Assembly: GCF_004682055.1 (NCBI RefSeq)
Contig: NZ_QUZU01000015.1
Location: forward strand, 1 to 64,000
Direction: 5' to 3'
Length of the DNA: 64,000 nt
DNA from: Pseudomonas kairouanensis
Lineage (GTDB): Bacteria > Pseudomonadota > Gammaproteobacteria > Pseudomonadales > Pseudomonadaceae
Positions 11,101-18,382 of this stretch are shown one piece after another. Within the stretch, counting starts at the first letter, position 1. Every line of letters begins with the position of its first letter. Under the pieces are notes generated by a model. It was not told where the DNA came from. It saw only the letters and a list, made by a program, of their open reading frames with translations, and ran no database searches. The position numbers were made by a program, and so were the translations under genes.

Positions 11101-14100
11101 GCCAACGTGTTGGCGGTGTCCAATGGCTTGCTCAATGTGGTCGCCAAGACGCAACCGCAAGCGGGCAAGGGCATCCAGATCGGTGTCTGCGCCAGTGCAC
11201 CGTGCAGCGGGCAAACCGCTCTGTACTCAGAAGGCAGCATCGTCGGCTTGACCGACAGCACCCTGCAAATGAGCGACCAGGTGCGCTACGGCACCCGGCA
11301 CCTCAATCTTGGGCTGACCAGCATCAACGTCGGCAGCCCCGAAGCCCTGGCCGCTGCGGCTGCGGCCAACCGCTTGCCGGCGGGGCTGACCCTCACCCAG
11401 GACGTACTCAACCGCCTGTTGCGCGGTGACACCCAGTTCGGCGCCCCCGCCCTGGAAACCCTGCAACTGTCGGCACGCGACAGCTTCAACTTCTACGGCA
11501 CTGCCACGCTGGACACCTACGATGCGGTAACCGGCAAGTCCCTGTTGAGCAACCTGATGCTCTCCACCCCGGCGATTTACGGTTCAGGCGGCGCCAATGA
11601 TGTCGCGACGATCCACACCGCCAACTTGATCTGGCAGGGCACCGAGGCGGCACCTGGTACCGTGGTGGCGGGCGGCGCCGGCACTGGCAGCGGGCGTCTG
11701 GATCTCAACGCCGAACGCATCGAGTTCGGCTATGGCGAATTTGCCCAGGCCAGCACTACGACGATGTTGAACCGCTTGGCCCTGGGCTTTGCCAACGTCA
11801 ACCTGACAGCCAGTGACCGCATCACCGCCAACCACAAGGGCAGCCTTTCGGTGTATCAAAGCCAGGGCGCCTACGATGCAATCAAAGGCTTTGCCTACAG
11901 CGGCGGCAACCTGAATATCCTCACGCCGTTGCTGACGGGGGCAGCCGGCTCGGTCAACAACATCACCGCCGGTGGCGCCATTGATGTCAGCGCTTCGGCT
12001 GGCCCGGTGGGTAAGGTGGATGGCTTGGGCGGCGAGCTGTCGCTGCAGGGCGACAGCCTGCGACTGGCCAGCGCGGTGGTACTGCCCAGCGGTAAGGTGA
12101 CCCTGGGGGCGCGTGGCGATTTGGTGCTCACTGATGCGGCGCGGGTTGACGTCTCGGGTCGCGCCATCACCTTCAACGACCTGACCAAATACAGCGCGGG
12201 CGGCGAAGTCCTGCTGGAAAGCCGTGCAGGTAATGTGTCACAGGCAGCAGGCTCGACCATCGACCTGTCGGCCCAATACAACCAGGCCGGCAAACTGCGC
12301 GCCGTGGCATTGGGCAGCGCGGCCGGTACCGTGGACCTCGCGGGCAAGATCCTGGCTGGCAGCAGTGGTTACTACGATGCGGGCGGCACCCTGGTACCGT
12401 ACCTGGCGGGCGCGGTGGAGGTGCAGGCCCAGCACTTGGGCGGCAGCGGCAGCCTGAGCGACAACTTTGCAGCGCTTAACCAGCGTCTCAACGACGGCCA
12501 GGTCTATGGCACCCGCAGCTTCCAACTCAAACAGGGCGACCTGGTCATTGGCAATGGCGTCAAGGCCAACACCGTCAACGTCTCGGTGGATAACGGCAGC
12601 CTGCGGGTCACCGGCCTGGTGGACGCCAGCGGCGAGCGCGTCGGCAGCATCAACCTGGCCGGCAAGACGGGCCTGACCGTAGACGGCAGCGCCGTGCTGG
12701 ATGCCCATGGCACGCAATTGCGCGTGGACAGCTACGGCAAGATCATTGACGCACCGAACCGCGCCATGGTGATCCTCGGCTCAGGCCAAGGCCAGTTGAC
12801 CCTGGCCGACGGCATGCACATCGACCTGCGTCACGGCACCGAAGCCGGCGCAGCCAATGCCGGGCGCAGCCTTGGCACCCTGGAGCTGAATGCGCCGCGC
12901 CTGGGTGGCAATGACATTGCCATCGACGCCAGTGGCAACCTGATCATCGAGGGTGCGCGCTCGATCGCCTTGAACGGGATGATCACCTATGACGATGCCG
13001 AGGTTAAAAATGACCTGACGGTCAGCGGTAGACCGTATCAGGTGATCGATAAGGATTATCTCGATAAAAAACATACCGCCAGCGAGGTGTTCATCAACGC
13101 AGCCCTCAAGAACGACAACCTGGTGCACAACAAACTCGCCGGCCTGAACAATGCCACCTACGGCGATACGTTCCACCTGCGCCCCGGTGTAGAGATCATC
13201 AGCAACACCCCGGATGGCGACTTGGTGGTGCAGGGCGACCTGGACCTGTCCGGTTATCGCTACGCCAGTCTCAAATCGACCCAGCTCACCGAAGCCGGCA
13301 GCCTGACCCTGCGCGCCGGTGGCGACTTGAATATCTACGGCAGCATCAACGACGGTTTTGCAGCGCCCACAGCCAGCGCCGATGACAACGGCTGGGTACT
13401 GCGCGCCGGCATTGACTACACCGGCGGCACGGTGGTGGTGCCCGGTAACGGCGTGAGCCTGGCGGACGGCACCACCTTCCCCGGCGGCTCAATTCTCAAC
13501 TTCGACTTGCCGATGAAGGCCCGCAGCCTGCCGGTCGGCACCCGATTGCCGGTGGCCGCGACCCTCAACGCCACCTTGGCACTGCCGGCGGGCACGCTAT
13601 TGGCCGGCGCGGTGCGCAATGCCGCAGGGACTGTGCTGTACCCGGCGGGCACGCTATTGACCGAGCGTGTGAGCCTGCCTGCCGGCAGCATCCTGGACGC
13701 CGGTAACGTGTTGGTGAGCCTCACCAGTGTGCGAATCATGACCTGGCCCGCGGGCGTGCCACTGCCCGGGAAACTGGGCAGCACGGCCACGGTGATCCTC
13801 AATGGCACCAAGTTGCTGCCCCGTGGTGCGTTGTTGCCGGTGGGCACCAACGTCAAGTTGCTGGGCGGTGTGGCCTCGGTGCAACTGCGCACGCCTGGGG
13901 CGGATGGGCAGGGCAAACTGTGGGCGGCTGCGCCGATGCTCGCCGAGGGCTCCCAGGCTTGGTCGATGCGCCTGGTGGCCGGTGCCGATACCCAGGCGAC
14001 CGACAGTCGCTTGCTGCAATCGCATCCAGCGGCCGGCAATTTGCGTTTGGCCGACAGCCATTACGGGGTCTATGGCCCGACCAATATTGTGGGGGGCAGC

Positions 14101-17100
14101 ACGCGTTTCAGCGTGATCCGTACCGGCGCGGCAGACCTGGAACTGCTGGCCGGCGGCGACCTGAGCATGGAGTCGTTGTTTGGTGTGTACACCGCCGGCA
14201 GTTCTGCGGCGGTTACACCCGGTAGCCCGACAGGCGCCTGGTACCCGGAGGGCGGCGGCAATCTGCTGGTGAAGGTGGGTGGGAACCTGACCGGTAACAT
14301 CACCAGTCAGGCTAACGTAGGTGTTGGACGACCTGTGCCAACCGACATTGGCCAGGATTCGACCAACGTCGGGAACTGGTTGTGGCGTCAAGGCAATGGC
14401 TTGAGTGGCAGCGCCGCGCAAGCGACTGCCTGGTGGATCAACTTCGGGGCTTTTGTGCCGGTACCGGATGTGGCCGATCAGATGGTGGGCTTCACCGGGT
14501 TCGGTACGCTGGGCGGTGGCAACCTGAATGTCGAGGTCGGCGGTGATGCGGGGATCCTCAGGCCTTTGGCAGCGGGTTATGTGGCTGCCAACGTGAGCCC
14601 CCGCAGTACGGGCCTGGTGCTGGCCGTGGGCAGCACTGGCCGGGTCGCGGCCGATGGCAGCGTGCAGCTTACCGGCGGCGGCGATATGAACGTGCGGGTC
14701 GGCGGCGCGGTGAACCCGGGCAGTGAAATCGCGTTGGGCCCGCTCAATGGCGCCCTGGTGAATCTGCGCGGGCATGTGCAACTGACGGGTGGGGCCTTGG
14801 GTAGCCTGACCTTGCGCTACGGTACCCAGCCTGCAAACCAAAGCCCCAGTGAGGTCCGCGCGTTCGATACGATGCGCTCGACCTCTGCGTTGGCGGCGGG
14901 TGGCTGGAGCCTGTTACCGGGCGACGCGACCTTCAGCCTGGCCACCCGTGGCGATTTGGTCCTGCAAAACGTGGCCGACCCCGGTCGTGCACCGCAGATG
15001 AATGTCCTGCCCTACGAGAAAGATGGGGTCAGTGGTTTCGGGCAGACCTGGTTCAGCCTGTGGACCGAGCGCACGGCCATCGATCTGTTTACTGCCGGGG
15101 GCAATCTTACGCCGTTGACGCAGGCCTTGGAGACTGACATGGCGGCGGTGTATCCCGCGACGCTGCGTGCCGTTGCCGCTAACGGCAGCCTGTATTACGG
15201 CGGCGCTTCGGCCAGCAACCCATCAATCGTTCAGCCACTCAAGGCCATGGTGTTGGCACCGTCGAGCAAAGGGCAGTTGGAGCTGTTGGCGCAAGACTCC
15301 ATCTATGGCGGCGACCTGACCATCAGCCGCTCCAGTGCCGCACCTGATACGTTGGCGACTATTTTCAAACCCGCCTTCCTGGGCTTTATCAACCGTGCGC
15401 CGGTGACAGGCAGCGGGAATATTTCCAGCGACGGCAGCGTGGCCGGCGTCGGGCTTCATCCCTTGTTTGCTTTTGGCCCCAACACCGCCAGTACGGCGTG
15501 GGGCGATACCCTTGAACCCGCACGTTTCTATGCCTTGACGGGCGACCTGCTGGGCACCAACAGCGGGCGTACCCTGACCATTACCGGTGTCGATGACCCA
15601 CGTTTCGGCCAGACTTACCATGAAGGCGCCGGTGCGGTGTGGATGTTGGCTGGCCGGGATATTGTCCGCAGCGGCACGCTCTTGAGTGGTGCCAATGGTG
15701 GCGACGCCACGACCGGGCAATACACCATCACTGGCAACCTGTTCGTGCATAACAACCCCACCGATATCTCCATTGCCAGCGCCGGGCGCGACATTCTCTA
15801 CAGCAGCTTCAACATCGCCGGGCCCGGTTCACTGGAAGTGACGGCAGGGCGCAATATCCTGATGGATGACAAGGTCGGCATCACCAGCCTGGGCGCCGTG
15901 GCGGCGGGCGATACGCGCCCTGGCGCCAGCATCGTGCTGCAAGCCGGTGTCGGCCCCAACGGCCCGGATTACCTGCGCTTCGTCGAGGCCTACCTGAACC
16001 CGGACAACCTGGCGCAACCGGGTGAGTCGATCCAGGGCGGCAAAGTCGCCAAAACCTATGAACGCGAACTGGCCAGTTGGCTCGGCGAGCGCTTCGGTTT
16101 TGCCGGCAGTGCCGAACAGGCCCGTGCCTATTACGCGGCGTTGCCTGGCGAACAACAACGGGTGTTTGCCCGCGATGTGTACTTCGCCGAACTCAAGGCG
16201 GCAGGGCGCGAGTACAACCAGGACGGCAGCGTGCGCCAGGGCAGCTACCTACGAGGCCGCGCGGCCATTGCAGCGCTGTTCCCGGACAAGGACGTGGCCG
16301 GCAACCCGATCACCTACAAAGGCGATATCACGATGTTCGGCGGTGCAGGCGTGCACACCAACTTCGGTGGCTCCATCCAAATGCTCACTCCGGGCGGCAG
16401 CCAGACCTTCGGTATCGAAGGCGCGGCACCACCGTCGACGGCGGGCGTGATTACCCAGGGCGCCGGCGATATCCAGCTGTACTCCCTGGGCAGCATCCTG
16501 CTGGGCCAGAGCCGCATCATGACCACCTTTGGCGGCTCGATCATGGGCTGGACCGCCGAGGGCGATATCAACGCCGGGCGGGGTTCCAAGACCACCGTGG
16601 TGTACACGCCGCCCAAGCGCGTCTACGACAACTGGGGCAACGTAGGCCTGTCGCCGTCGGTGCCGAGCACCGGTGCGGGGATCGCCACGCTCAACCCGAT
16701 CCCGGAAGTGCCGGCGGGGGACATCGACCTGATCGCGCCGCTGGGCACCGTCGATGCGGGCGAGGCGGGTATCCGCGTGTCGGGCAACATCAACATCGCC
16801 GCATTGCGGGTGGTGAACGCGGCGAACATCCAGACCCAGGGCAAGTCGTCCGGGGTGCCGGTGACGGCCGCTGTCAACACCAACGCCATGAGTTCGGCCA
16901 GCGCGGCGGGGGCGGCAGCATCCCAGGCCGCAGAAGACGCCGCACGCGGCCAGCAGGCGGCGGCCAAGCAGGGTCGGCCATCGATTGTCACGGTGGAGGT
17001 GCTGAGCTTTGGCACCGAACCCGTGCCCCGTGAGCCCGAGCAAAAAAGCTCCAGCTACAACCCCAACAGCCCGGTGCAAGTGCTCGGAGCGGGGCCGCTG

Positions 17101-17157
17101 AGCGAACAGGCGCGAGCGCGGTTGACGGACGAGGAGCGCAAGCAGATCACGTTGTAG
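5137..17157 (+). CDS. pdtA: Giant two-partner-secretion exoprotein (TpsA, PdtA-like adhesin)
   Basis: The 4006-residue secreted beta-helical exoprotein belongs to the filamentous-haemagglutinin class. It has a signal peptide (cleavage after AHA, residue 36) and a TPS secretion domain with NWETFNVGRNTTVDF near 165-180 and MIMNRNGVVFSG at 210-221; the usual NPNG turn reads NRNG. About 2500 residues of Gly/Asn/Asp-rich beta-helix repeats follow, then a segment rich in PAGT-type turns (about 2780-2910). The C-terminal third resembles DUF3739, including an alpha-helical insert around 3640-3720 and an Ala/Gln-rich tail. The mature chain has only two cysteines, C2018 and C2023. AGAAGGAA precedes the ATG. 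The TpsB partner is two genes downstream. By synteny I take it as the counterpart of phosphate-induced PdtA of P. aeruginosa. No C-terminal toxin domain is visible. Confidence 0.9.
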   Translation: MARCKPTVNRKAQSVLRLKPLAQAIAVLMVAGNAHAATAFSSAWFAEKGASQAATAARLSAGQGTRVPTLNEQARVNQQLARSISTLNNSVAAIAAQQAAQAAGRQAAFGQVSTIPDGLGKGGLQVDNSLTQGWTNAKNPTQTQSGGKTTVTIEQTADKAILNWETFNVGRNTTVDFQQQSNWAVLNRVNDPNARPSEIQGQINGAGTVMIMNRNGVVFSGTSQVNVRNLVAAAANITDDQFTQRGIYVDATGTQPTFTDAAGKVQVQRGALIQTHNPATSTDAGGYALLLGSEVENAGTINTAKGQTTLAAGDSFYIRKGVGTTGNDRSTTRGNEVATGLNSGSSAGKVTNSGLIMASTGDITLTGHQVQQNGVALASTSVDTRGTIHLLNSATDATGSVTLGEGSTTAILLDSSGSTALNSQKGNGLINLDGTPANLTTGQFNNLSAVADRTDQSRIEIVSGGTVDFQKGSITLATGGQVAVSAAGRSLVRDGASIDVSGAVGVKVSMEANNIKINVQGNEQRDAPVNRDDGQLINNDVWVDLRELVFVPAGTNGYATDRWYTAGGLLEVGGYLGTQGHSVGEWMAQGGTVTFTGKDVVTQQGAQINLSGGTVDVQGGYIQQTWLKGPDGRLYELSRAPGDILYTGIYKGFESTSARWGQTEYFYNPMIAQQRRYESGYTVGRDAGKLVVGTTSAVLEGQVISDVFQGQRQTQAPNINLDGYQQSQKAMAQGGQLIIGQYTPIYNKTTGTLRYALGANADEVLIEGNTQKIADGLDLSTALPADRQGKVVLDSDQLNGFQLGAVKVAATQQVTVNGALKVADGGAITLFAPGVAINANLTAHGGSINAGNILSQVDPLKAGAVNDAILAGSGDVSVASGVKLDASGRWNNLALDPTDISGVPYVNGGKVSLRSTGNVNLASGAVTDVSSGATLGVGGTLTGGKGGDVTLGALGTLGLDGEVRGYGVNGGGTLALQARKVQIGDSATAPAADTLQLAGDFFNKGFSAYDITGNEGLLVTDGTQVDVTTPVYRLGEQTSVMPSGSDPAAVLERWTPTLYEQDPINGVLTQRRGASLTLTAGHQESTAAELATTALTVGQGAVITVDPGQGINLRSVGQLTMNGTLNAWGGSVSLGGLTVASSEGVNAGGHGRSIWVGEHALIDVASRAVTGVDNRGALYGQVRNGGKISIGGDIDLATGIAKASDLFVVVREGARLDASGSQAALDIPGQGRVQVASNGGSISFASNNGLYLDGSFIARAGGAGAAGGSLSLALESPYYAKNAVTDRVLNVRELVLSQTHQASALPGTADAAAGSLEYGHGRLGVDQVSAGGFDNLALLSNGLLGFDGDVSLSMGQSLRLYSGAMGLTENAADNSRINLSAPYLLLAGILAPLDATKDAYLHPILSNAVSQRASQALFAASANLIDVRGSVLFSNASDLPLSDGSVVSVNRRGFDDVQLTSQGDLRFLAGAGQDVIATGISTQLMTPGDMTLRAAQLYPATEVGARVLAGYLSGDVGAGFNFDPTRTLTIARTADSNAAMPYSAFGRLVLGGATIKQGGVVRAPLGLIEIGTLGTSRVELLPGSLTSVSGKGLVLPYGGTVDGQIYQYNGKTVTFLGQGGKPNVNGGLSVGVVMGGQSVAVLPDATLDLSGGGELLGAGFISGRGGSTDARYNPLVQFGVNSGFVLPGLGTNPIYAIVPGAQPGYAPVAPEGGAVDPLIGQQITIGAGVPGLAAGTYTLMPSTYALMPGAFRVEINGLAASASDGVAQAMRNGSWSTAGRLSIANTGIANSIASQVILTSADTLRQYSQYNETGYAQFAVADAARLGVPRPMLAVDAKTLQLNLQAGAGADAFSFQGIGRFDAAEGGYGGTVAVTSRGNIEIVGPGKTVTGGFTGVTLDAESLNALGATRMMIGGMTAVVYGQGGNYIELAGGSTGTITLRDGATLAAPEVFLVASSGSIVVEQGASINTIGRGKASYDARDGFIYNLANVLAVSNGLLNVVAKTQPQAGKGIQIGVCASAPCSGQTALYSEGSIVGLTDSTLQMSDQVRYGTRHLNLGLTSINVGSPEALAAAAAANRLPAGLTLTQDVLNRLLRGDTQFGAPALETLQLSARDSFNFYGTATLDTYDAVTGKSLLSNLMLSTPAIYGSGGANDVATIHTANLIWQGTEAAPGTVVAGGAGTGSGRLDLNAERIEFGYGEFAQASTTTMLNRLALGFANVNLTASDRITANHKGSLSVYQSQGAYDAIKGFAYSGGNLNILTPLLTGAAGSVNNITAGGAIDVSASAGPVGKVDGLGGELSLQGDSLRLASAVVLPSGKVTLGARGDLVLTDAARVDVSGRAITFNDLTKYSAGGEVLLESRAGNVSQAAGSTIDLSAQYNQAGKLRAVALGSAAGTVDLAGKILAGSSGYYDAGGTLVPYLAGAVEVQAQHLGGSGSLSDNFAALNQRLNDGQVYGTRSFQLKQGDLVIGNGVKANTVNVSVDNGSLRVTGLVDASGERVGSINLAGKTGLTVDGSAVLDAHGTQLRVDSYGKIIDAPNRAMVILGSGQGQLTLADGMHIDLRHGTEAGAANAGRSLGTLELNAPRLGGNDIAIDASGNLIIEGARSIALNGMITYDDAEVKNDLTVSGRPYQVIDKDYLDKKHTASEVFINAALKNDNLVHNKLAGLNNATYGDTFHLRPGVEIISNTPDGDLVVQGDLDLSGYRYASLKSTQLTEAGSLTLRAGGDLNIYGSINDGFAAPTASADDNGWVLRAGIDYTGGTVVVPGNGVSLADGTTFPGGSILNFDLPMKARSLPVGTRLPVAATLNATLALPAGTLLAGAVRNAAGTVLYPAGTLLTERVSLPAGSILDAGNVLVSLTSVRIMTWPAGVPLPGKLGSTATVILNGTKLLPRGALLPVGTNVKLLGGVASVQLRTPGADGQGKLWAAAPMLAEGSQAWSMRLVAGADTQATDSRLLQSHPAAGNLRLADSHYGVYGPTNIVGGSTRFSVIRTGAADLELLAGGDLSMESLFGVYTAGSSAAVTPGSPTGAWYPEGGGNLLVKVGGNLTGNITSQANVGVGRPVPTDIGQDSTNVGNWLWRQGNGLSGSAAQATAWWINFGAFVPVPDVADQMVGFTGFGTLGGGNLNVEVGGDAGILRPLAAGYVAANVSPRSTGLVLAVGSTGRVAADGSVQLTGGGDMNVRVGGAVNPGSEIALGPLNGALVNLRGHVQLTGGALGSLTLRYGTQPANQSPSEVRAFDTMRSTSALAAGGWSLLPGDATFSLATRGDLVLQNVADPGRAPQMNVLPYEKDGVSGFGQTWFSLWTERTAIDLFTAGGNLTPLTQALETDMAAVYPATLRAVAANGSLYYGGASASNPSIVQPLKAMVLAPSSKGQLELLAQDSIYGGDLTISRSSAAPDTLATIFKPAFLGFINRAPVTGSGNISSDGSVAGVGLHPLFAFGPNTASTAWGDTLEPARFYALTGDLLGTNSGRTLTITGVDDPRFGQTYHEGAGAVWMLAGRDIVRSGTLLSGANGGDATTGQYTITGNLFVHNNPTDISIASAGRDILYSSFNIAGPGSLEVTAGRNILMDDKVGITSLGAVAAGDTRPGASIVLQAGVGPNGPDYLRFVEAYLNPDNLAQPGESIQGGKVAKTYERELASWLGERFGFAGSAEQARAYYAALPGEQQRVFARDVYFAELKAAGREYNQDGSVRQGSYLRGRAAIAALFPDKDVAGNPITYKGDITMFGGAGVHTNFGGSIQMLTPGGSQTFGIEGAAPPSTAGVITQGAGDIQLYSLGSILLGQSRIMTTFGGSIMGWTAEGDINAGRGSKTTVVYTPPKRVYDNWGNVGLSPSVPSTGAGIATLNPIPEVPAGDIDLIAPLGTVDAGEAGIRVSGNINIAALRVVNAANIQTQGKSSGVPVTAAVNTNAMSSASAAGAAASQAAEDAARGQQAAAKQGRPSIVTVEVLSFGTEPVPREPEQKSSSYNPNSPVQVLGAGPLSEQARARLTDEERKQITL

Positions 17158-17187
17158 CGTTTTTGAAGGACCTCTCGATGTAGCTTT

Positions 17188-17216
17188 GGGGCGATCAGTG
17201 ATCGCCCCTTTTTTTT
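17188..17216 (+). terminator. Rho-independent terminator after the exoprotein gene
   Basis: GGGGCGAT pairs with ATCGCCCC around a five-base loop and is followed by eight T, 30 bases after the pdtA stop. It separates pdtA from the pdtB operon, at least partly. Confidence 0.9.
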
Positions 17217-17252
17217 GCACATTCATTCAACTCTACAGATACACCCAGATCC

Positions 17253-17347
17253 AACTGTGGGAGGGGGCTTGCCCCCGATGGCGGTGTGTCAGCTGCAAAT
17301 TTTTCGGCTGACACTCCTTCATCGGGGGCAAGCCCCCTCCCACAGTT
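17253..17347. repeat. REPIN of the GGGGGCTTGCCCCCGA class
   Basis: AACTGTGGGAGGGGGCTTGC and its complement face each other over a spacer of about 45 bases. The core differs from the GCTCGCGA REPINs, so two REP classes coexist in this window. Confidence 0.9.
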
Positions 17348-17377
17348 GATCTCCCTATGTCTGATAGATCTCGATCT

Positions 17378-17404
17378 GCTCTGGCTCTGGCTCTGGCTCT
17401 GGCT
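17378..17404 (+). repeat. Short GCTCTG hexanucleotide tandem repeat
   Basis: Just over four units of GCTCTG run directly into the coreless palindromic element. Nothing indicates that it is coding. Confidence 0.75.
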
Positions 17405-17567
17405 TTTGATCTTGATCTTAGGCGCCCCGTTAACCACGCTGGCCGAACGCAGGCGAGGTGCCGAGTGGTGGGGCAAGAGCCCTTTGGTTACTTTGGTGCT
17501 CTTTTCCAAAGTGACTCGTCGTAAGGGCGAAACCAATATCAGCCCTCACCTGAATAATGGATATGTA
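17401..17567 (+). repeat. Coreless copy of the cloverleaf element
   Basis: The left part (about 17401-17444, with AGGCGCCCCGTTAACCACGC) and right part (17453-17567) match copies A and B. The roughly 100-base cloverleaf core is absent: GGCCGAACGCAGG at 17441-17453 joins directly to CGAGGTGCCGAG. Both sides match copy A almost base for base, and the joint falls on the triplet AGG. The following 150 bases up to phdA show no gene. Confidence 0.8.
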
Positions 17568-17720
17568 CTCCGCCCCAAATGCCCACCAACCAATCCCAAA
17601 TGAAGCTTTCATGACAAAAGTTCGGTAGCTCCCGCCCATCCCCGTCTTGCCTATGTAACGCGCTGGATACGATCAAAAGTCGTCTCCGCAGCCGTCAGCA
17701 GGACGCCAGGAGTGGGGCAA

Positions 17721-18323
17721 ATGGGAACTATGGAACGTTACTCGAAAGTCGGCATGCAGGAGCTCGATCAGCGCCTGTCAAAGATCGTCGAAGCCGCGCG
17801 CAAGAAGCCCGTTTCGGTGTACCGCTACGGTGCACCGTGGGTGTGGATCGTCTCCCAGGAAGACTGGCAGGGCGCCTTGAAGGAAGTGTCCAGCTACATC
17901 CCGGCGGGTCATTCGCTGGTGTTGCTGCGCCCACAGATCGACGAGGTGCTCGACCAGCATCGCGACTGGTTGATGGCCGAGCCCGGCATGTTGATCGCGC
18001 CGCACACCCTGGTGCACATCCTGTTGCTGCAACTGCTGTATTCGGTACCCAGCGAACAGCAACTGCACGAGCAGCTCAACTACAACCTGCTGTTTCGCTG
18101 GTTTGTCGGCCTGGACCTGAACCAGAAGGTCTGGAGCATCCATGTGCTGAGCCGTGACATTGCCACGCTGCTGGGCAACCCGCGTGCCGTGCAACTCATC
18201 CAGAAAATCATCGGTGAAGTGTTTTGTGGCGCCTTGCTGCACATGCCGGAGTTCTCGTTGAACTTCGCCTTGCTGCATACCTGGCTGGCCCGGCACAGCC
18301 ATCTTTCGACCACGAACAATTGA
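17721..18323 (+). CDS. phdA: Phd-like antitoxin domain fused to an IS5-type transposase N-terminal domain (PhdA-like)
   Basis: This 200-residue protein has no signal peptide. Residues 1-60 look like a Phd/YefM DNA-binding domain (MERYSKVGMQELDQRLSKIV, then YRYGAPWVWIVSQEDW). Residues about 90-155 (LLLQLLYSVPSEQQLHEQL, LLFRWFVGLDLNQKVW) strongly resemble the N-terminal DUF772 region of IS5-family transposases. The DDE catalytic domain is absent, so it cannot be a working transposase. The gene sits between tpsA and tpsB exactly where phdA lies in P. aeruginosa; there PhdA is reported to affect phage-mediated lysis and DNA release in biofilms. No toxin gene is adjacent. The ATG at 17721 has CCAGGAG upstream; a GTG at 17712 and an ATG at 17730 are alternatives. 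Confidence 0.75.
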   Translation: MGTMERYSKVGMQELDQRLSKIVEAARKKPVSVYRYGAPWVWIVSQEDWQGALKEVSSYIPAGHSLVLLRPQIDEVLDQHRDWLMAEPGMLIAPHTLVHILLLQLLYSVPSEQQLHEQLNYNLLFRWFVGLDLNQKVWSIHVLSRDIATLLGNPRAVQLIQKIIGEVFCGALLHMPEFSLNFALLHTWLARHSHLSTTNN

Positions 18324-18382
18324 GCGGGCCAGACGCCGTGCACACGGCGATGGCGCAAAAACCTAGGAATGCAGGGGGCGGT

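Noticed and set aside
17378..17404. Hexanucleotide repeat as a phase-variation tract
   Set aside because: Six-base units do not shift a reading frame, it lies in no gene, and it is over 300 bases from phdA.
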